Below, piece by piece: positions 23,186 through 32,147 of a stretch of 61,704 bases of DNA. Under the pieces are notes generated by a model. It did not search any database and was not told the origin of the DNA. It saw nothing but the letters and a program-made list of their open reading frames with translations. Source of the DNA: an uncultured Acidovorax sp. (GTDB lineage: Bacteria; Pseudomonadota; Gammaproteobacteria; Burkholderiales; Burkholderiaceae_C). The DNA lies in contig CAJYHL010000073.1 of assembly GCA_913774625.1 (NCBI GenBank), positions 1 to 61,704 of the forward strand, written 5' to 3'. Position numbers and translations under genes: made by a program. The stretch's first letter is position 1; each line of letters starts with the position of its first letter.

Positions 23186-25072
23186 ATGGAACACGCACCC
23201 ACCTGGCTCACCTACGGATTCCTCTACCTGGCCGCCGCCGTGGTGGCCGTGCCCATCGCCCGCGCGCTGGGCCTGGGGGCCATCATCGGCTACCTGGCGG
23301 CGGGCATCGCCATCGGGCCCTGGGGGCTGGGCGCGGTCAGCAACGTGCAGGACATCCTGCATTTCGCGGAATTCGGCGTGGTGCTGATGCTGTTCCTGGT
23401 GGGGCTGGAGCTGCAGCCCAGCCGCCTCTGGAGCCTGCGCCGGCCCATCTTCGGCCTGGGCACGGCCCAGGTGCTGGCCTGCACGGCGCTGCTGTGGCTG
23501 GCCGCCTGGGCCTGCGGCGTGCCGTGGATCACCGCGCTGGTGGCGGCGCTGGGGCTGGCGCTCTCGTCCACCGCCATCGCGCTGCAGACCCTCGCCGAAC
23601 GCAACCTGATGCGCACCGACAGCGGGCAGAAGGCGTTTTCCATCCTGCTCTTCCAGGACGTGGCCGCCATCCCCATCCTGGCGCTGCTGCCGCTGCTGGG
23701 CGCCGCGGCGCTGGGCGCGGGGGCCGCCCACCATGCGCCGGCCGACATGGCGCTGGAGGCGGCCAAGATCGTCGGCGTGGTGGCCGGCATCGTGCTGGGC
23801 GGGCGGCTGGCGCTCCGGCCGCTGCTGCGCTGGATCGCGCGCAGCAACACGCCCGAGATATTCACCGCCGCTTCGCTGCTGCTGGTGGTGGGCATCGCCT
23901 ACCTGATGGTGCTGGTGGGCCTGTCGATGGCGCTGGGCGCCTTCCTCGCCGGCGTGCTGCTGGCCGACAGCGAGTACCGGCGCGAGCTGGAGGCCGACAT
24001 CGAGCCGTTCAAGGGCCTGCTGCTGGGCCTCTTCTTCATGGCCGTGGGCATGTCCATCGACTTCGGCGTGCTGCTGCGCTCGCCGGGGCTGATGGCGCTG
24101 GTGCTGGTCGCCTTCCTGGCCATCAAGGCCGTGGTCATCTACCTGCTGGCCCGTGTCACCGGCACGCCCTACCAGGAGCGGCCGGTGTTCACGCTGCTGT
24201 TGGCGCAGGGCGGCGAATTCGCCTTCGTCGTGTTCCAGGCCGCCGCCACGGCCGGCGCGCTGCCCGGCGAGACGGCCTCGCTGCTGATCGGCGCGGTGGC
24301 GCTGTCCATGCTGCTGTCGCCCCTGCTGCTGGTGCTGATGGACCGGGTGCTGCTGCGCCGCTACGCCACGCTCAGGACCGAGGTGCCGGCCGATGCCGAG
24401 ATCTCCGAGCCGCAGCAGGCGCCGGTCATCATCGCGGGCTTCGGCCGCTACGGGCAGATCGTGGCGCGCACCATGCTCACGCAGGACATCCCCACCACCG
24501 TGCTGGACCACAGCGTGGAGATGCTGGAGGTGGCACACACCTTCGGCTACCGCGTCTTCTACGGCGACGCCACGCGGCTGGAGCTGCTGCGCATCGCCGG
24601 CGCCGCGCAGGCGCGCATCCTGGTGGTGGCGGTGGACGACGTCGAGCAGTCCGTCAAGATCGCCGCGCTGGCGCGTTCGCATTTCCCGCAGCTGCAGGTG
24701 GTGGCCCGGGCGCGCAACCTGGCGCACTGGAACGCGCTGCGCGACCTGGGCGTGGAGCATGTCGAGCGCGAGGTGTTCGAGTCCAGCCTGAAGACCGCGC
24801 GCACCGTGCTGGAGCTGATGGGCATGCCCGCCGAGGAGGCCCTCTACGTGGCCGACCGCTTCCGCCAGCACAACGTCGATCTGGCCAACCGCATGTACCC
24901 GCACCACAAGAACCGCGAGAAGTTCATCGCCGTGGCGCGCCAGGGCCGGCAGCAGCTGGTCGAGCAGATGGCCAAGGAGCGGGCCGACGCCAAGGCCCGG
25001 GCGGCCCAGGCGCAGGCAGAAGCAGAGGCAGGAGCGCCGCAGCAGGCGCACGACGCAGAGAAACAACAATAA
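23186..25072 (+). CDS. Kef-type cation:proton antiporter (CPA2) with RCK domain
   Basis: A 628-residue membrane antiporter. The first about 385 residues hold 12-13 TM helices of the Na+/H+-exchanger fold, including YLAAGIAIGPWGLG, FLVGLELQPSRLW, ALSSTAIALQTL and the transport-core LLFQDVAAIPILALLPLL. A TrkA-N (RCK) domain follows from about residue 412 (VIIAGFGRYGQI, GDATRLELLRIAGA). The charged tail is Ala/Gln/Glu-rich and perhaps coiled. This is the KefB/KefC layout, for potassium efflux coupled to proton entry. No KefF/KefG partner gene is adjacent. ATG 23186 is preferred over the upstream TTG. Its stop codon lies within the Fur box of the next gene. Confidence 0.92.
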   Translation: MEHAPTWLTYGFLYLAAAVVAVPIARALGLGAIIGYLAAGIAIGPWGLGAVSNVQDILHFAEFGVVLMLFLVGLELQPSRLWSLRRPIFGLGTAQVLACTALLWLAAWACGVPWITALVAALGLALSSTAIALQTLAERNLMRTDSGQKAFSILLFQDVAAIPILALLPLLGAAALGAGAAHHAPADMALEAAKIVGVVAGIVLGGRLALRPLLRWIARSNTPEIFTAASLLLVVGIAYLMVLVGLSMALGAFLAGVLLADSEYRRELEADIEPFKGLLLGLFFMAVGMSIDFGVLLRSPGLMALVLVAFLAIKAVVIYLLARVTGTPYQERPVFTLLLAQGGEFAFVVFQAAATAGALPGETASLLIGAVALSMLLSPLLLVLMDRVLLRRYATLRTEVPADAEISEPQQAPVIIAGFGRYGQIVARTMLTQDIPTTVLDHSVEMLEVAHTFGYRVFYGDATRLELLRIAGAAQARILVVAVDDVEQSVKIAALARSHFPQLQVVARARNLAHWNALRDLGVEHVEREVFESSLKTARTVLELMGMPAEEALYVADRFRQHNVDLANRMYPHHKNREKFIAVARQGRQQLVEQMAKERADAKARAAQAQAEAEAGAPQQAHDAEKQQ

Positions 25073-25086
25073 TGAAAATAATTCTC
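25068..25086 (+). promoter_or_regulatory. Fur box upstream of the TonB-dependent receptor
   Basis: AATAATGAAAATAATTCTC matches the 19-bp Fur consensus GATAATGATAATCATTATC at 15 positions. It overlaps the stop codon of the antiporter gene and lies about 115 bases before the receptor start, in an AT-rich block that also contains possible promoter elements. Iron-dependent repression of the receptor is the natural reading. Confidence 0.72.
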
Positions 25087-25201
25087 AATAGAATTCACGC
25101 CGTGCCACGTCCGTCCACGTAGCCGCTCATGCACGCATGCCTGGCTGCGTGCGGGCCCCGGGGACGGATGGCGCTCCCGCCTCCATCGCACGTTCCCATC
25201 C

Positions 25202-27394
25202 ATGCCCCCTCTCGCTTCGCATCCGCTTTCCCCCTCTCTTGCAGCCCCCGCGCTGCGCCCGCGCCTGCAATCCCCTCGCACCTCTCACCGCCGCCCCGGC
25301 CGCGCGCTGTGGGCGCTGAGCCCGCTGGCGCTGTGCCTGTCGCAGGCCGCGCTGGCGCAGCCGGCTTCGGACGGCGCCAACGCCGCCGCCGCGCAGCTCC
25401 AGGAAGTGCGCATCAACGCCAGCACCGAAAAGGACGTGGGCTTCGCCCCGGCCGAAGCCCAGACCGCCGGCAAGGCGCCCATGCGCCGCCTGGAGACGCC
25501 GCAGTCCGTCAGCGTGGTGACGCGCGAGCAGATGGAATCGCGCCAGATCACCAACCTGCAGCAGGCGCTGCAGACCGTGGCGGGCGTGAGCCCGGTCAAC
25601 TACGGCCGGCGCGGCTTCGACGACATCAACATCCGGGGCTTCCGCTCCACCGAATCCATCCTCATCGACGGCCTGGTGCAGAGCGGCGGCATGTGGACCC
25701 GCCTGAACCCCTACGGCTACGAGCGCTTCGAGGTGCTCAAGGGCGCCGCCTCGGTGCTCTACGGCCAGGTGCAGCCCGGCGGCATCGTCAACGCCATCAG
25801 CAAGCGGCCCAAGCGCGACGCCCTGAGCGAAGTCGGCGTGGAAGTGGGCAGCTACGGCCTGCGCACCCTGCAGGCCGACCTGAACCGGCCGCTGAACGAA
25901 TCCGGCAAGGCAGCGTTCCGCATCAACGCCCAGGTCTCCAACAGCCACGACCCCACCGACTTCGTCTATCGCCGCGACCGCTGGATCGCGCCCTCTCTGT
26001 CGCTGGACCTGGGCCCGCAGACCGACCTGGTGCTGTTCGCCACCTACAGCCAGAGCAACTGGCTGCGCCAGCAGGGCGTGACGCCCTACGGCACGCTGCT
26101 GCCCAACCGCAACGGCCCGGTCCGGCCCACGCTCTACACGGGCGACCCCGGCTTCGGCGGCTACGACATCGAGACCAAATCGCTGGGCTACGCGCTGGAG
26201 CACCGCTTCTCGCCCGCGCTCACGCTGCGCCAGAACGTGCGCTACGAAACCGAGAGCGGCACCGGCAACCTGGTCGCCAACGGCACGCTGCAGGCCAACC
26301 AGCGGCTGCAGAACCGCACCGCCACCCGCCAGTACATGGACGACGACATGCTGGCGACCGACACCTCGCTGCTGGCGCAGTTCGCCGCGCTGGGCGTGCA
26401 GCACCGGCTGGTCACGGGCCTGGACGCGCGTACCGGCAAGACCTGGCTGGGCCGGCGCAACTGCCGCATCGGCGCGCTCGACCTGTTCAACCCGGTCTAT
26501 GGCATGCCGGCCACCTGCCCCACGGGCTATTCGGTCGATGCGCCGGAACGCCTGAGCGTGGCGGGGCTCTACGCGCAGGACCAGATCAAGTTCGGCCCTC
26601 GGTGGACGGCCCTGCTGGGCCTGCGCCGCGACTGGTCCCGCAACCGCATCGACGACCACGTCGCTGCGCAGCGGACGGTGCAAAGGGATGCCGCCACCAC
26701 GCTCTCGGCCGGCCTGGTGCATGAATTCGTGCCCGGCTGGGCAGCCTACGTCAGCTACGGCGAATCCTTCCTGCCCGTGGCCGGCACCAACGCCAGCGGA
26801 TCGCCCTTCGTGCCCGAAACCGGCAAGCAATGGGAAACGGGCCTGAAGTACGAGGCGCCGGACCGTGGCATGACCGGCTCGCTGGCCCTTTTCGACCTCA
26901 AGCGCCGCAACGTCGCGGTCACGGACCCGGCGAACAACGGATTCAAGGTGCAGGTGGGCGAGCAGCGCTCGCGCGGGCTGGAGCTGGAAGTGGGCGCAGA
27001 GCTGCAGCGCAACCTGAAGCTGACGGGCTCCTACACCTATCTCGACACCCAGGTCACGCAGGACACCGACCGCACGCTGGTGGGCCGCCCGGCCCTGCCC
27101 ACGCCGCGCCACGCCCTGGCGCTCTGGACCACCTACAAGCTGCCGCAGCTGCCCCAGGTCACGTTGGGCGCGGGCGCGCGCTACGTGAGCGAGCAGCTCA
27201 CCAGCTACCCCTTCAACCTGCCGGCCTACACGGTGGTGGACCTCTCGGTGGGCTATACCGGCCCCAGCTACCGCATCACGGCGGGCGTGAAGAACGTGTT
27301 CGACCGCAGCTACTACGACGGCGCGATCAACGCCAACGTGGTCTCTCCCTCCATGCCGCGCAACTTCAGCCTGGGCCTGACCTACTTCTTCTGA
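25202..27394 (+). CDS. TonB-dependent siderophore receptor
   Basis: A 730-residue outer-membrane receptor of the FhuA/FpvA class, which imports ferric siderophores using TonB energy. A long signal region ends near ALAQPASDG. The TonB-box region and plug domain follow (RRLETPQSVSVVTREQMES, INIRGFRSTESILIDGL, YERFEVLKGAASVLYGQVQP). The 22-strand barrel ends in the terminal aromatic signature NFSLGLTYFF. It has no N-terminal signalling extension, so it should not drive an anti-sigma cascade. The Fur box upstream supports iron control. A cytochrome b561 gene follows after 128 bases. Siderophore identity cannot be told. Confidence 0.94.
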   Translation: MPPLASHPLSPSLAAPALRPRLQSPRTSHRRPGRALWALSPLALCLSQAALAQPASDGANAAAAQLQEVRINASTEKDVGFAPAEAQTAGKAPMRRLETPQSVSVVTREQMESRQITNLQQALQTVAGVSPVNYGRRGFDDINIRGFRSTESILIDGLVQSGGMWTRLNPYGYERFEVLKGAASVLYGQVQPGGIVNAISKRPKRDALSEVGVEVGSYGLRTLQADLNRPLNESGKAAFRINAQVSNSHDPTDFVYRRDRWIAPSLSLDLGPQTDLVLFATYSQSNWLRQQGVTPYGTLLPNRNGPVRPTLYTGDPGFGGYDIETKSLGYALEHRFSPALTLRQNVRYETESGTGNLVANGTLQANQRLQNRTATRQYMDDDMLATDTSLLAQFAALGVQHRLVTGLDARTGKTWLGRRNCRIGALDLFNPVYGMPATCPTGYSVDAPERLSVAGLYAQDQIKFGPRWTALLGLRRDWSRNRIDDHVAAQRTVQRDAATTLSAGLVHEFVPGWAAYVSYGESFLPVAGTNASGSPFVPETGKQWETGLKYEAPDRGMTGSLALFDLKRRNVAVTDPANNGFKVQVGEQRSRGLELEVGAELQRNLKLTGSYTYLDTQVTQDTDRTLVGRPALPTPRHALALWTTYKLPQLPQVTLGAGARYVSEQLTSYPFNLPAYTVVDLSVGYTGPSYRITAGVKNVFDRSYYDGAINANVVSPSMPRNFSLGLTYFF

Positions 27395-27522
27395 CCGGCG
27401 GGGCCGCGCACCACCGGGCCCTGGCACGGCCCGGCAAGCTGTCAATGGCGCGGTGGCACACTTGCGGGCTCCGGCGACGGGCGGCGCATCTCCGCGCCCG
27501 CCGCCGCCACAGGAGCCTTCCC

Positions 27523-28068
27523 ATGGACGACAACAACACTCCCGCCAAATACTCGGCCGCGCTGCGCACGCTGCACTGGGCCATGTTCGCGCTGGTCGCG
27601 CTGGCCTATGCCAGCATCAACCTGCGCAGCGCCTTCGAGCGCGGCAGCGCCCCGCGCCTGCTGATGGTCGAGTCGCACTTCCTGCTGGGCATGCTGGTGC
27701 TCCTGCTGGTGGCGCCGCGGCTGCTGGCGCGCTGGCGCTCGGCGCAGCCGCCCATCGTGCCGCCGCTGTCCGCGCCGCTGCGCCTGGCCTCGCACCTGGG
27801 CCACGGCCTGCTCTACGCCTTCCTCGTCGTGCAGCCCCTGCTGGGCATGGCCTGCCGCCTGCTGGGCGGGCGCGGCATCGGCCTGCCCTTCACCGATGCC
27901 GTCATCCCCTGGCCCGCCATGTGGGTGAACAAGGAATGGTCCGGCATGCTGGAAGAAGCCCACGAATGGCTGGGCACTGCCTTCTACTGGGTGATCGGAC
28001 TGCACATCGCGGCGGCGCTCTGGCACGCCTGGGTGCGCCGCGACAACGCGCTGCGGCGCATGTGGTGA
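27523..28068 (+). CDS. cytochrome b561 family protein
   Basis: A 181-residue, four-helix diheme cytochrome b of the prokaryotic b561 group. The heme-ligand histidines sit in the expected places: ALRTLHWAMFALV, MVESHFLLGMLVLLL, HEWLGTAFYWVIGLHIAAALWHAW. A ribosome-binding site AGGAG precedes ATG 27523. Such proteins move electrons across the membrane, in some cases to superoxide. Position just after an iron-regulated receptor raises the possibility of a ferric-reduction role, but that is inference. Confidence 0.9.
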   Translation: MDDNNTPAKYSAALRTLHWAMFALVALAYASINLRSAFERGSAPRLLMVESHFLLGMLVLLLVAPRLLARWRSAQPPIVPPLSAPLRLASHLGHGLLYAFLVVQPLLGMACRLLGGRGIGLPFTDAVIPWPAMWVNKEWSGMLEEAHEWLGTAFYWVIGLHIAAALWHAWVRRDNALRRMW

Positions 28069-28084
28069 CCTTGCGTGAACGCCG

Positions 28085-29074
28085 TCAGTCCACGCTGGCG
28101 CCGGACTCCTTCACCACCCGTCCCCACTTCACGCTCTCCTTCTGGATGAAGGCGGCGAACTGCTCGGGCGTATCGCCTACGGCTTCGGCGCCCTGCTCGG
28201 CCAGCTTCTTCCTGACGTCGGGCTGGGCCAGCACCTTGACGATGGTGGCATTGAGCTTGGCGACGACCGGCGCGGGCGTGCCGGCCGGCGCGAACATGCC
28301 GAACCACGAGGTGGCCTCGTAGCCGGGCACGCCGGCTTCGGCGATGGTCGGCACGTCGGGCAGCTCGGGCGAGCGCCTTGCGGTGGTGACGGCGATGGCG
28401 CGCAGCTTGCCCGAGCGCACGTGGGGGATGACCGAGGGCATGTTGTCGAACATGATGGCGATCTGGTTGCCCAGCAGGTCGGTCACGGCCGGCGCGCTGC
28501 CCTTGTAGGGCACGTGCTGCATGTCCACCTTGGCCATGCTCTTGAAGAGCTCGCCCGACAGGTGGACGGAGCTGCCGCTGCCCGAGGAGCCGAAGTTGAT
28601 CTTGCCCGGGTTGGCCTTGGCGTAGGCGATCAGCTCCTGCACCGTCTTGAAGGGCTGGGCGGGGTTGGCGACCAGCAGGTTGGGCACGTTGGCTACGCGC
28701 GTGAGCGGGGCGAAGTCCTTGATCGGGTCGAAAGGCATCTTCCTGTAGAGCGCGGCGTTGATCGCGTGCGTGCCCACCGTGCCCATGAAGAGCGTGTAGC
28801 CGTCGGCCGGCGCACGCGCGGCCAGCTGGCCGCCGATGTTGCCGCCCGCGCCGGCGCGGTTGTCCACCACCACCGGCTGGCCCAGCTCCGCACCCATGCC
28901 CTGGGCGACGATGCGCGCCAGGATGTCGGTGGTGCCGCCGGCCGCGAAGGGCACGATGATGGTGATGGTCTTGCTCGGGAACGCCTGGGCGGCGGCGAGG
29001 CCGGGCAGCAGAGCGCAGGCGGCCGCAGCGGCGAGCAGGCCGCGGCGGAAGGTCTGGTGGTGGGCGATGGTCAT
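28085..29074 (-). CDS. Bug-family periplasmic solute-binding protein
   Basis: A 329-residue TctC-like receptor with signal peptide cleaved near GLAAAQA. The Bug landmarks are ITIIVPFAAGGTTDILARIVAQ, VVVDNRAGAGGNIGGQLAARA and MQHVPYKGSAPAVTDLLGNQIAIMF. It reads in the same direction as the large catabolic cluster and lies 175 bases after its catC-like gene, so it may capture the pathway substrate, though the intergenic repeat between them argues for a separate promoter. It is convergent with the cytochrome b561 gene. Confidence 0.9.
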   Translation of the reverse strand: MTIAHHQTFRRGLLAAAAACALLPGLAAAQAFPSKTITIIVPFAAGGTTDILARIVAQGMGAELGQPVVVDNRAGAGGNIGGQLAARAPADGYTLFMGTVGTHAINAALYRKMPFDPIKDFAPLTRVANVPNLLVANPAQPFKTVQELIAYAKANPGKINFGSSGSGSSVHLSGELFKSMAKVDMQHVPYKGSAPAVTDLLGNQIAIMFDNMPSVIPHVRSGKLRAIAVTTARRSPELPDVPTIAEAGVPGYEATSWFGMFAPAGTPAPVVAKLNATIVKVLAQPDVRKKLAEQGAEAVGDTPEQFAAFIQKESVKWGRVVKESGASVD

Positions 29075-29117
29075 GGCTTGTCTCCTCGGATCGCTGGATG
29101 GTTAGAGCGGCTCACAC

Positions 29118-29190
29118 GGCCCTTCTGGCGTCGTTGCGGCACCTTGTCGTAAGACTTGTACAGCCTGCTGCGATACGGCGCCTGGACAGA
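29118..29190. repeat. possible dispersed intergenic repeat
   Basis: This gene-free stretch begins GTTGCGGCACCTTGTCG and contains CTGCTGCGATACGGCGCCT. The opening resembles the block at the left edge of the window (GTTGCGGCGCTTGT), and the GCGGCACC / GGCGCC arms could pair loosely. It lies between a catC-like gene and a Bug gene. The relationship to the first copy is weak, so this is a suggestion only. Confidence 0.3.
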
Positions 29191-29249
29191 ACCGCTTCGC
29201 TAGATCGTGTCCGCCGCTCTTTGGGGGTACGGGAGGCGGCGCGGCCGCG

Positions 29250-29534
29250 TCACTCCTGCACGATGGACGACGGATGGTTGGCCAGCGGCGTTACCTTGAT
29301 CTCCATGTACGGGAACAGCGGCAGCCCGCTCAGGATCGCGTGCAGTTCGTCGTTGCCGGACACATCGAAGATGCTCACGTTGGCGTATTCGCCGACGACG
29401 CGCCACAGGTGGCGCCATTTGCCGTCGCGCTGCAGCTGCTGCGAATACTCCTTTTCCTTGCGCTTGATCTCGTCGGCCACTTCGGGGGCCAGCGTGGACG
29501 GGATGCGGACGGTCATTTCGGCCATGAACAGCAT
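29250..29534 (-). CDS. muconolactone delta-isomerase-like protein (CatC family)
   Basis: A 94-residue small alpha/beta-barrel protein. The sequence follows CatC closely in length and pattern: MTVRIPSTLAPEVADEIKRKE, LQRDGKWRHLWRVVGEYAN, SIFDVSGNDELHAILSGLPLFP and a C-terminal HPSSI. CatC moves the double bond of muconolactone to give 3-oxoadipate enol-lactone, the substrate of PcaD, which is encoded in the same cluster. No catA or catB is present, so the natural substrate may be muconolactone made elsewhere or an analogue. It follows the AtoE-type transporter gene after 53 bases. Confidence 0.88.
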   Translation of the reverse strand: MLFMAEMTVRIPSTLAPEVADEIKRKEKEYSQQLQRDGKWRHLWRVVGEYANVSIFDVSGNDELHAILSGLPLFPYMEIKVTPLANHPSSIVQE

Positions 29535-29587
29535 GGTTTGCTCCTTGAGAAAAAGGGAAGAGGCGAAAACAAAAGACGGGGAAGCGA

Positions 29588-30925
29588 TCAGAGATGCGGC
29601 CAGACCAGCATGGTCACGGCATAGATAGCGCCCACCAGCAGCATGGAGAGCACGGTGTAGCCCATGATGTCTTTCAGCCTGAGCTTGGACAGCGCCAGCG
29701 CCGGCAGGATCCAGAAGGGCTGGACCAGGTCGTTCCAGCCGTTGCCCAGCATCACCGACATGGCGGTCTGCGCCTGCGATGCGCCCAGCGCGCGGGCCGC
29801 ATCGATCATGAAGGGGCCCTGCAGCACCCAGTGGCCGCCGCCCGAGGGGGCGAAGAAGTTGATGACGAAGGAGCTGACGAAGCCCCAGAGCGGCAACGTG
29901 GCCGCGGTGGAGATGTTCACGAACACGTGGGCGATGGACTCCACCAGGCCCGAGCCGTGCATGATGGCCATGATGCCGGCGTAGAACGGGAACTGCAGCA
30001 CGATGCCGCCGATGGTCTTGACGCCTTCGTTGACCTTCTCCACGTACTTCATCGGCGTGCCCAGCAGCAGCACCCCGAGGAACAGGATGAAGAAGTTGAT
30101 CATGTTCAGGTCGAGGCTGCCGCCCTTGATGAAGTGCATCGCCACATAGGCCATGCCGCACAGGCCGATCAGCAGGCTCAAGACCCGGCTGTTGTTCAGG
30201 CGGCCGGCCAGCGTCTTCTCGTCGCCCAGCAGGCCGTGGGCGCTGGCCGCCGGCCTGGCCTCCGCCACGGTGGCCGGGTCCAGCTCTACAACGGGCTCGC
30301 CGCGCTTGGGGTGCATGGCGGCATTGAGCAGCGGCAGCGTGACGAGCACGGCCAGGCTGGCGAGCAGGATGGGTGCCGACAAAATGGTCTGCGTGAGCGG
30401 GATCAGCCCCATGCTGCCCTCGAAGGCATGGCCCTTGGTGGAGATCAGCACCGGAATGGTGGCCGAGAAGCCCAGGCTGTACATGGTGAAGCCGGTATAG
30501 GCCGAGGCGATGATGAGGGGGTAATGCACGCCCCTCACCTTCAGGGCCAGCTTGCGCGCCATGATGCCGCCGATCACCAGGCCGAAGCCCCAGTTGAGAT
30601 AGCTGCCCACGCCGCCCACTATGGTTGCGACGATGATGGCCTGGCGCGGCGTGTCCACGCGCGCGGCGATGCGGTCCAGAAAGCGGTCCACCACGGGCGC
30701 GGTGGCCAGCACGTAGCCCATCACCAGGATCACCACCATCTGCGTGGTGAAGGCCAGCAGGCTCCAGAAGCCCTTGCCCCAGTCCTGCACCACGGCATCG
30801 ATGGGGCGGCTCTCCACGCCGAAGGCCAGGGCCATGGTCAGCAGCGTGAGCAGGATCGCGAAGACGAACGGATCGGGCAGGTAGCGCCGCATCAGTTCGG
30901 TGAAGAAGGCGGTGATTTTCGACAT
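29588..30925 (-). CDS. AtoE-type short-chain fatty acid transporter
   Basis: A 445-residue inner-membrane carrier of the AtoE family with about 10-12 TM helices. Landmarks are RYLPDPFVFAILLTLLTMALA at the N-terminus, GGVGSYLNWGFGLVIGGIMARKLA, and FVSSFVINFFAPSGGGHWVLQGPFM with its glycine-rich signature. AtoE members import short-chain fatty acids. Here the gene is embedded among beta-ketoadipate enzymes, suggesting uptake of a small organic acid that enters this pathway. It lies 48 bases after the SDR gene. Confidence 0.9.
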   Translation of the reverse strand: MSKITAFFTELMRRYLPDPFVFAILLTLLTMALAFGVESRPIDAVVQDWGKGFWSLLAFTTQMVVILVMGYVLATAPVVDRFLDRIAARVDTPRQAIIVATIVGGVGSYLNWGFGLVIGGIMARKLALKVRGVHYPLIIASAYTGFTMYSLGFSATIPVLISTKGHAFEGSMGLIPLTQTILSAPILLASLAVLVTLPLLNAAMHPKRGEPVVELDPATVAEARPAASAHGLLGDEKTLAGRLNNSRVLSLLIGLCGMAYVAMHFIKGGSLDLNMINFFILFLGVLLLGTPMKYVEKVNEGVKTIGGIVLQFPFYAGIMAIMHGSGLVESIAHVFVNISTAATLPLWGFVSSFVINFFAPSGGGHWVLQGPFMIDAARALGASQAQTAMSVMLGNGWNDLVQPFWILPALALSKLRLKDIMGYTVLSMLLVGAIYAVTMLVWPHL

Positions 30926-30973
30926 GGAGTTGTCTCTTGTTATGGATAAAGAACCGAAGAAAAACCCGCGGCG

Positions 30974-31705
30974 TCAGACGCTGGCAAGACCCACGGTCAT
31001 GCCGCCGCACACGTACAGCACCTGCCCCGTGACGAAGCCGCTGCGGGCATCGAGCAGGTACGACACGGCATGCGCCACATCCTGGGGCGTGCCCACGCGC
31101 TTGACCGGCACCGCATCGATGATGGCCTGCGTGCGCGGCGCATCGGGCGGGTTGGCGCGGTCGAAGAGCTCGGTGCGGATGGGCCCGGGGCCGATGGCGT
31201 TGGCCGTGATGCCGTGGCGGCCCAGCTCCAGCGCCCAGACGCGCGTCATGCCGATCAGGCCGGCCTTGGTGGCCGCATAGGCGGTGCGCAGTTCATTGCC
31301 CAGGGCGGCACGCGAAGACATGTTCACGATGCGGCCGAAGCCCGCGGCCTGCATGCCCGGCAGCAGCGCCTGCATGCACTGCAGGCTGCAGCGCAGGTTC
31401 AGCGCCACGGCCAGGTCGAACTGTTCCAGCGTCTGCTCGTCCGCCGCGGCCGGCACCACGATGCCCACGTTGTTGACCAGGCGCGTGATGGGGCCGCCGG
31501 CCAGCGCCTGCTGCAGCGCGCGCGCCGTCTCGGCGGGGTCGGACAGATCGGCCTGGATGCCGCCGGGCACATGGTCCACGCTGCGGTCGATGACCACCGG
31601 CTCGTAGCCGTCGGCAAGGCAGCGCCGGGCCGTGGCCGCGCCGATGCCGGCGCCGCCGCCGGTGATGAGCACGCGCTCGCGTGCGGCAATGGAAGAAGAG
31701 CCCAT
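30974..31705 (-). CDS. short-chain dehydrogenase/reductase
   Basis: A 243-residue classical SDR. It has the cofactor motif VLITGGGAGIGAATAR, an acidic residue after strand 2 (VVIDRSVDH) favouring NAD(H), and the catalytic Ser-Tyr-Lys set (NMSSRAALGNELRTAYAATKAG). It ends with the FabG-like FVTGQVLYVCGGMTVG. Within the cluster it could oxidise or reduce a pathway alcohol or ketone before the beta-ketoadipate steps. It lies between the YciI-like and AtoE genes with gaps of 39 and 48 bases. Confidence 0.88.
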   Translation of the reverse strand: MGSSSIAARERVLITGGGAGIGAATARRCLADGYEPVVIDRSVDHVPGGIQADLSDPAETARALQQALAGGPITRLVNNVGIVVPAAADEQTLEQFDLAVALNLRCSLQCMQALLPGMQAAGFGRIVNMSSRAALGNELRTAYAATKAGLIGMTRVWALELGRHGITANAIGPGPIRTELFDRANPPDAPRTQAIIDAVPVKRVGTPQDVAHAVSYLLDARSGFVTGQVLYVCGGMTVGLASV

Positions 31706-31744
31706 GGAAGTCTTTCGGGAGTCAGGGTGTGCGGCGGAGCCGGG

Positions 31745-32041
31745 CTACAGGTAGCACTGCCCGTCCACATAGGCCTTGCGCCAACGGGTGAGCGCCACGC
31801 GCTCGAAAAGCCCTGCCGCATGGAAGGGGTCGGACTCGATGAAGCGCTGCGCCTCCTCGCGCGAATCCAGCGCCACCACGTAGAGGCCGCCGCCCAGGTC
31901 TTTGCCGTCGTCGCCCAGCTTGGCGCCGCAGGCCAGCAGCAGGGCCTTGTGGCGGTCCAGGAACTCCAGGTGCGCGGCGCGCGTGGCCTGGCGCAGATGC
32001 TGGTGGCCGGGCTTGTCGAAGGTTTCGATGATGAAAGGCAT
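31745..32041 (-). CDS. YciI-like protein
   Basis: A 98-residue ferredoxin-like-fold protein of the YCII family. It has the N-terminal strand MPFIIETFDKPGH, the AHLEFLDRHKALLLACGAKL segment with the usual His, and EAQRFIESDPFHAAGLFE with the conserved Asp-Pro-Phe. Some YciI relatives are enzymes of aromatic breakdown, and this protein shares fold and size with CatC-type isomerases, so a second isomerase or dehalogenase-like step is possible. I start at ATG 32041; a longer in-frame form adds nine residues. Confidence 0.85.
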   Translation of the reverse strand: MPFIIETFDKPGHQHLRQATRAAHLEFLDRHKALLLACGAKLGDDGKDLGGGLYVVALDSREEAQRFIESDPFHAAGLFERVALTRWRKAYVDGQCYL

Positions 32042-32147
32042 GTCGGGTCCTTCAGGAACGCAAGGCAAAGAAAGCCAGGCGCAGCAGGCCTGCGGCCGGG
32101 CGTGGTGCCGGGCCGGCCAGGCGCTGCGGCGCCGTAGAAAAAAGAAC

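Noticed and set aside
25127-27445. A 772-codon minus-strand open frame opposite the TonB receptor.
   Set aside because: The plus-strand receptor is unambiguous, with plug, barrel and terminal aromatic residue.
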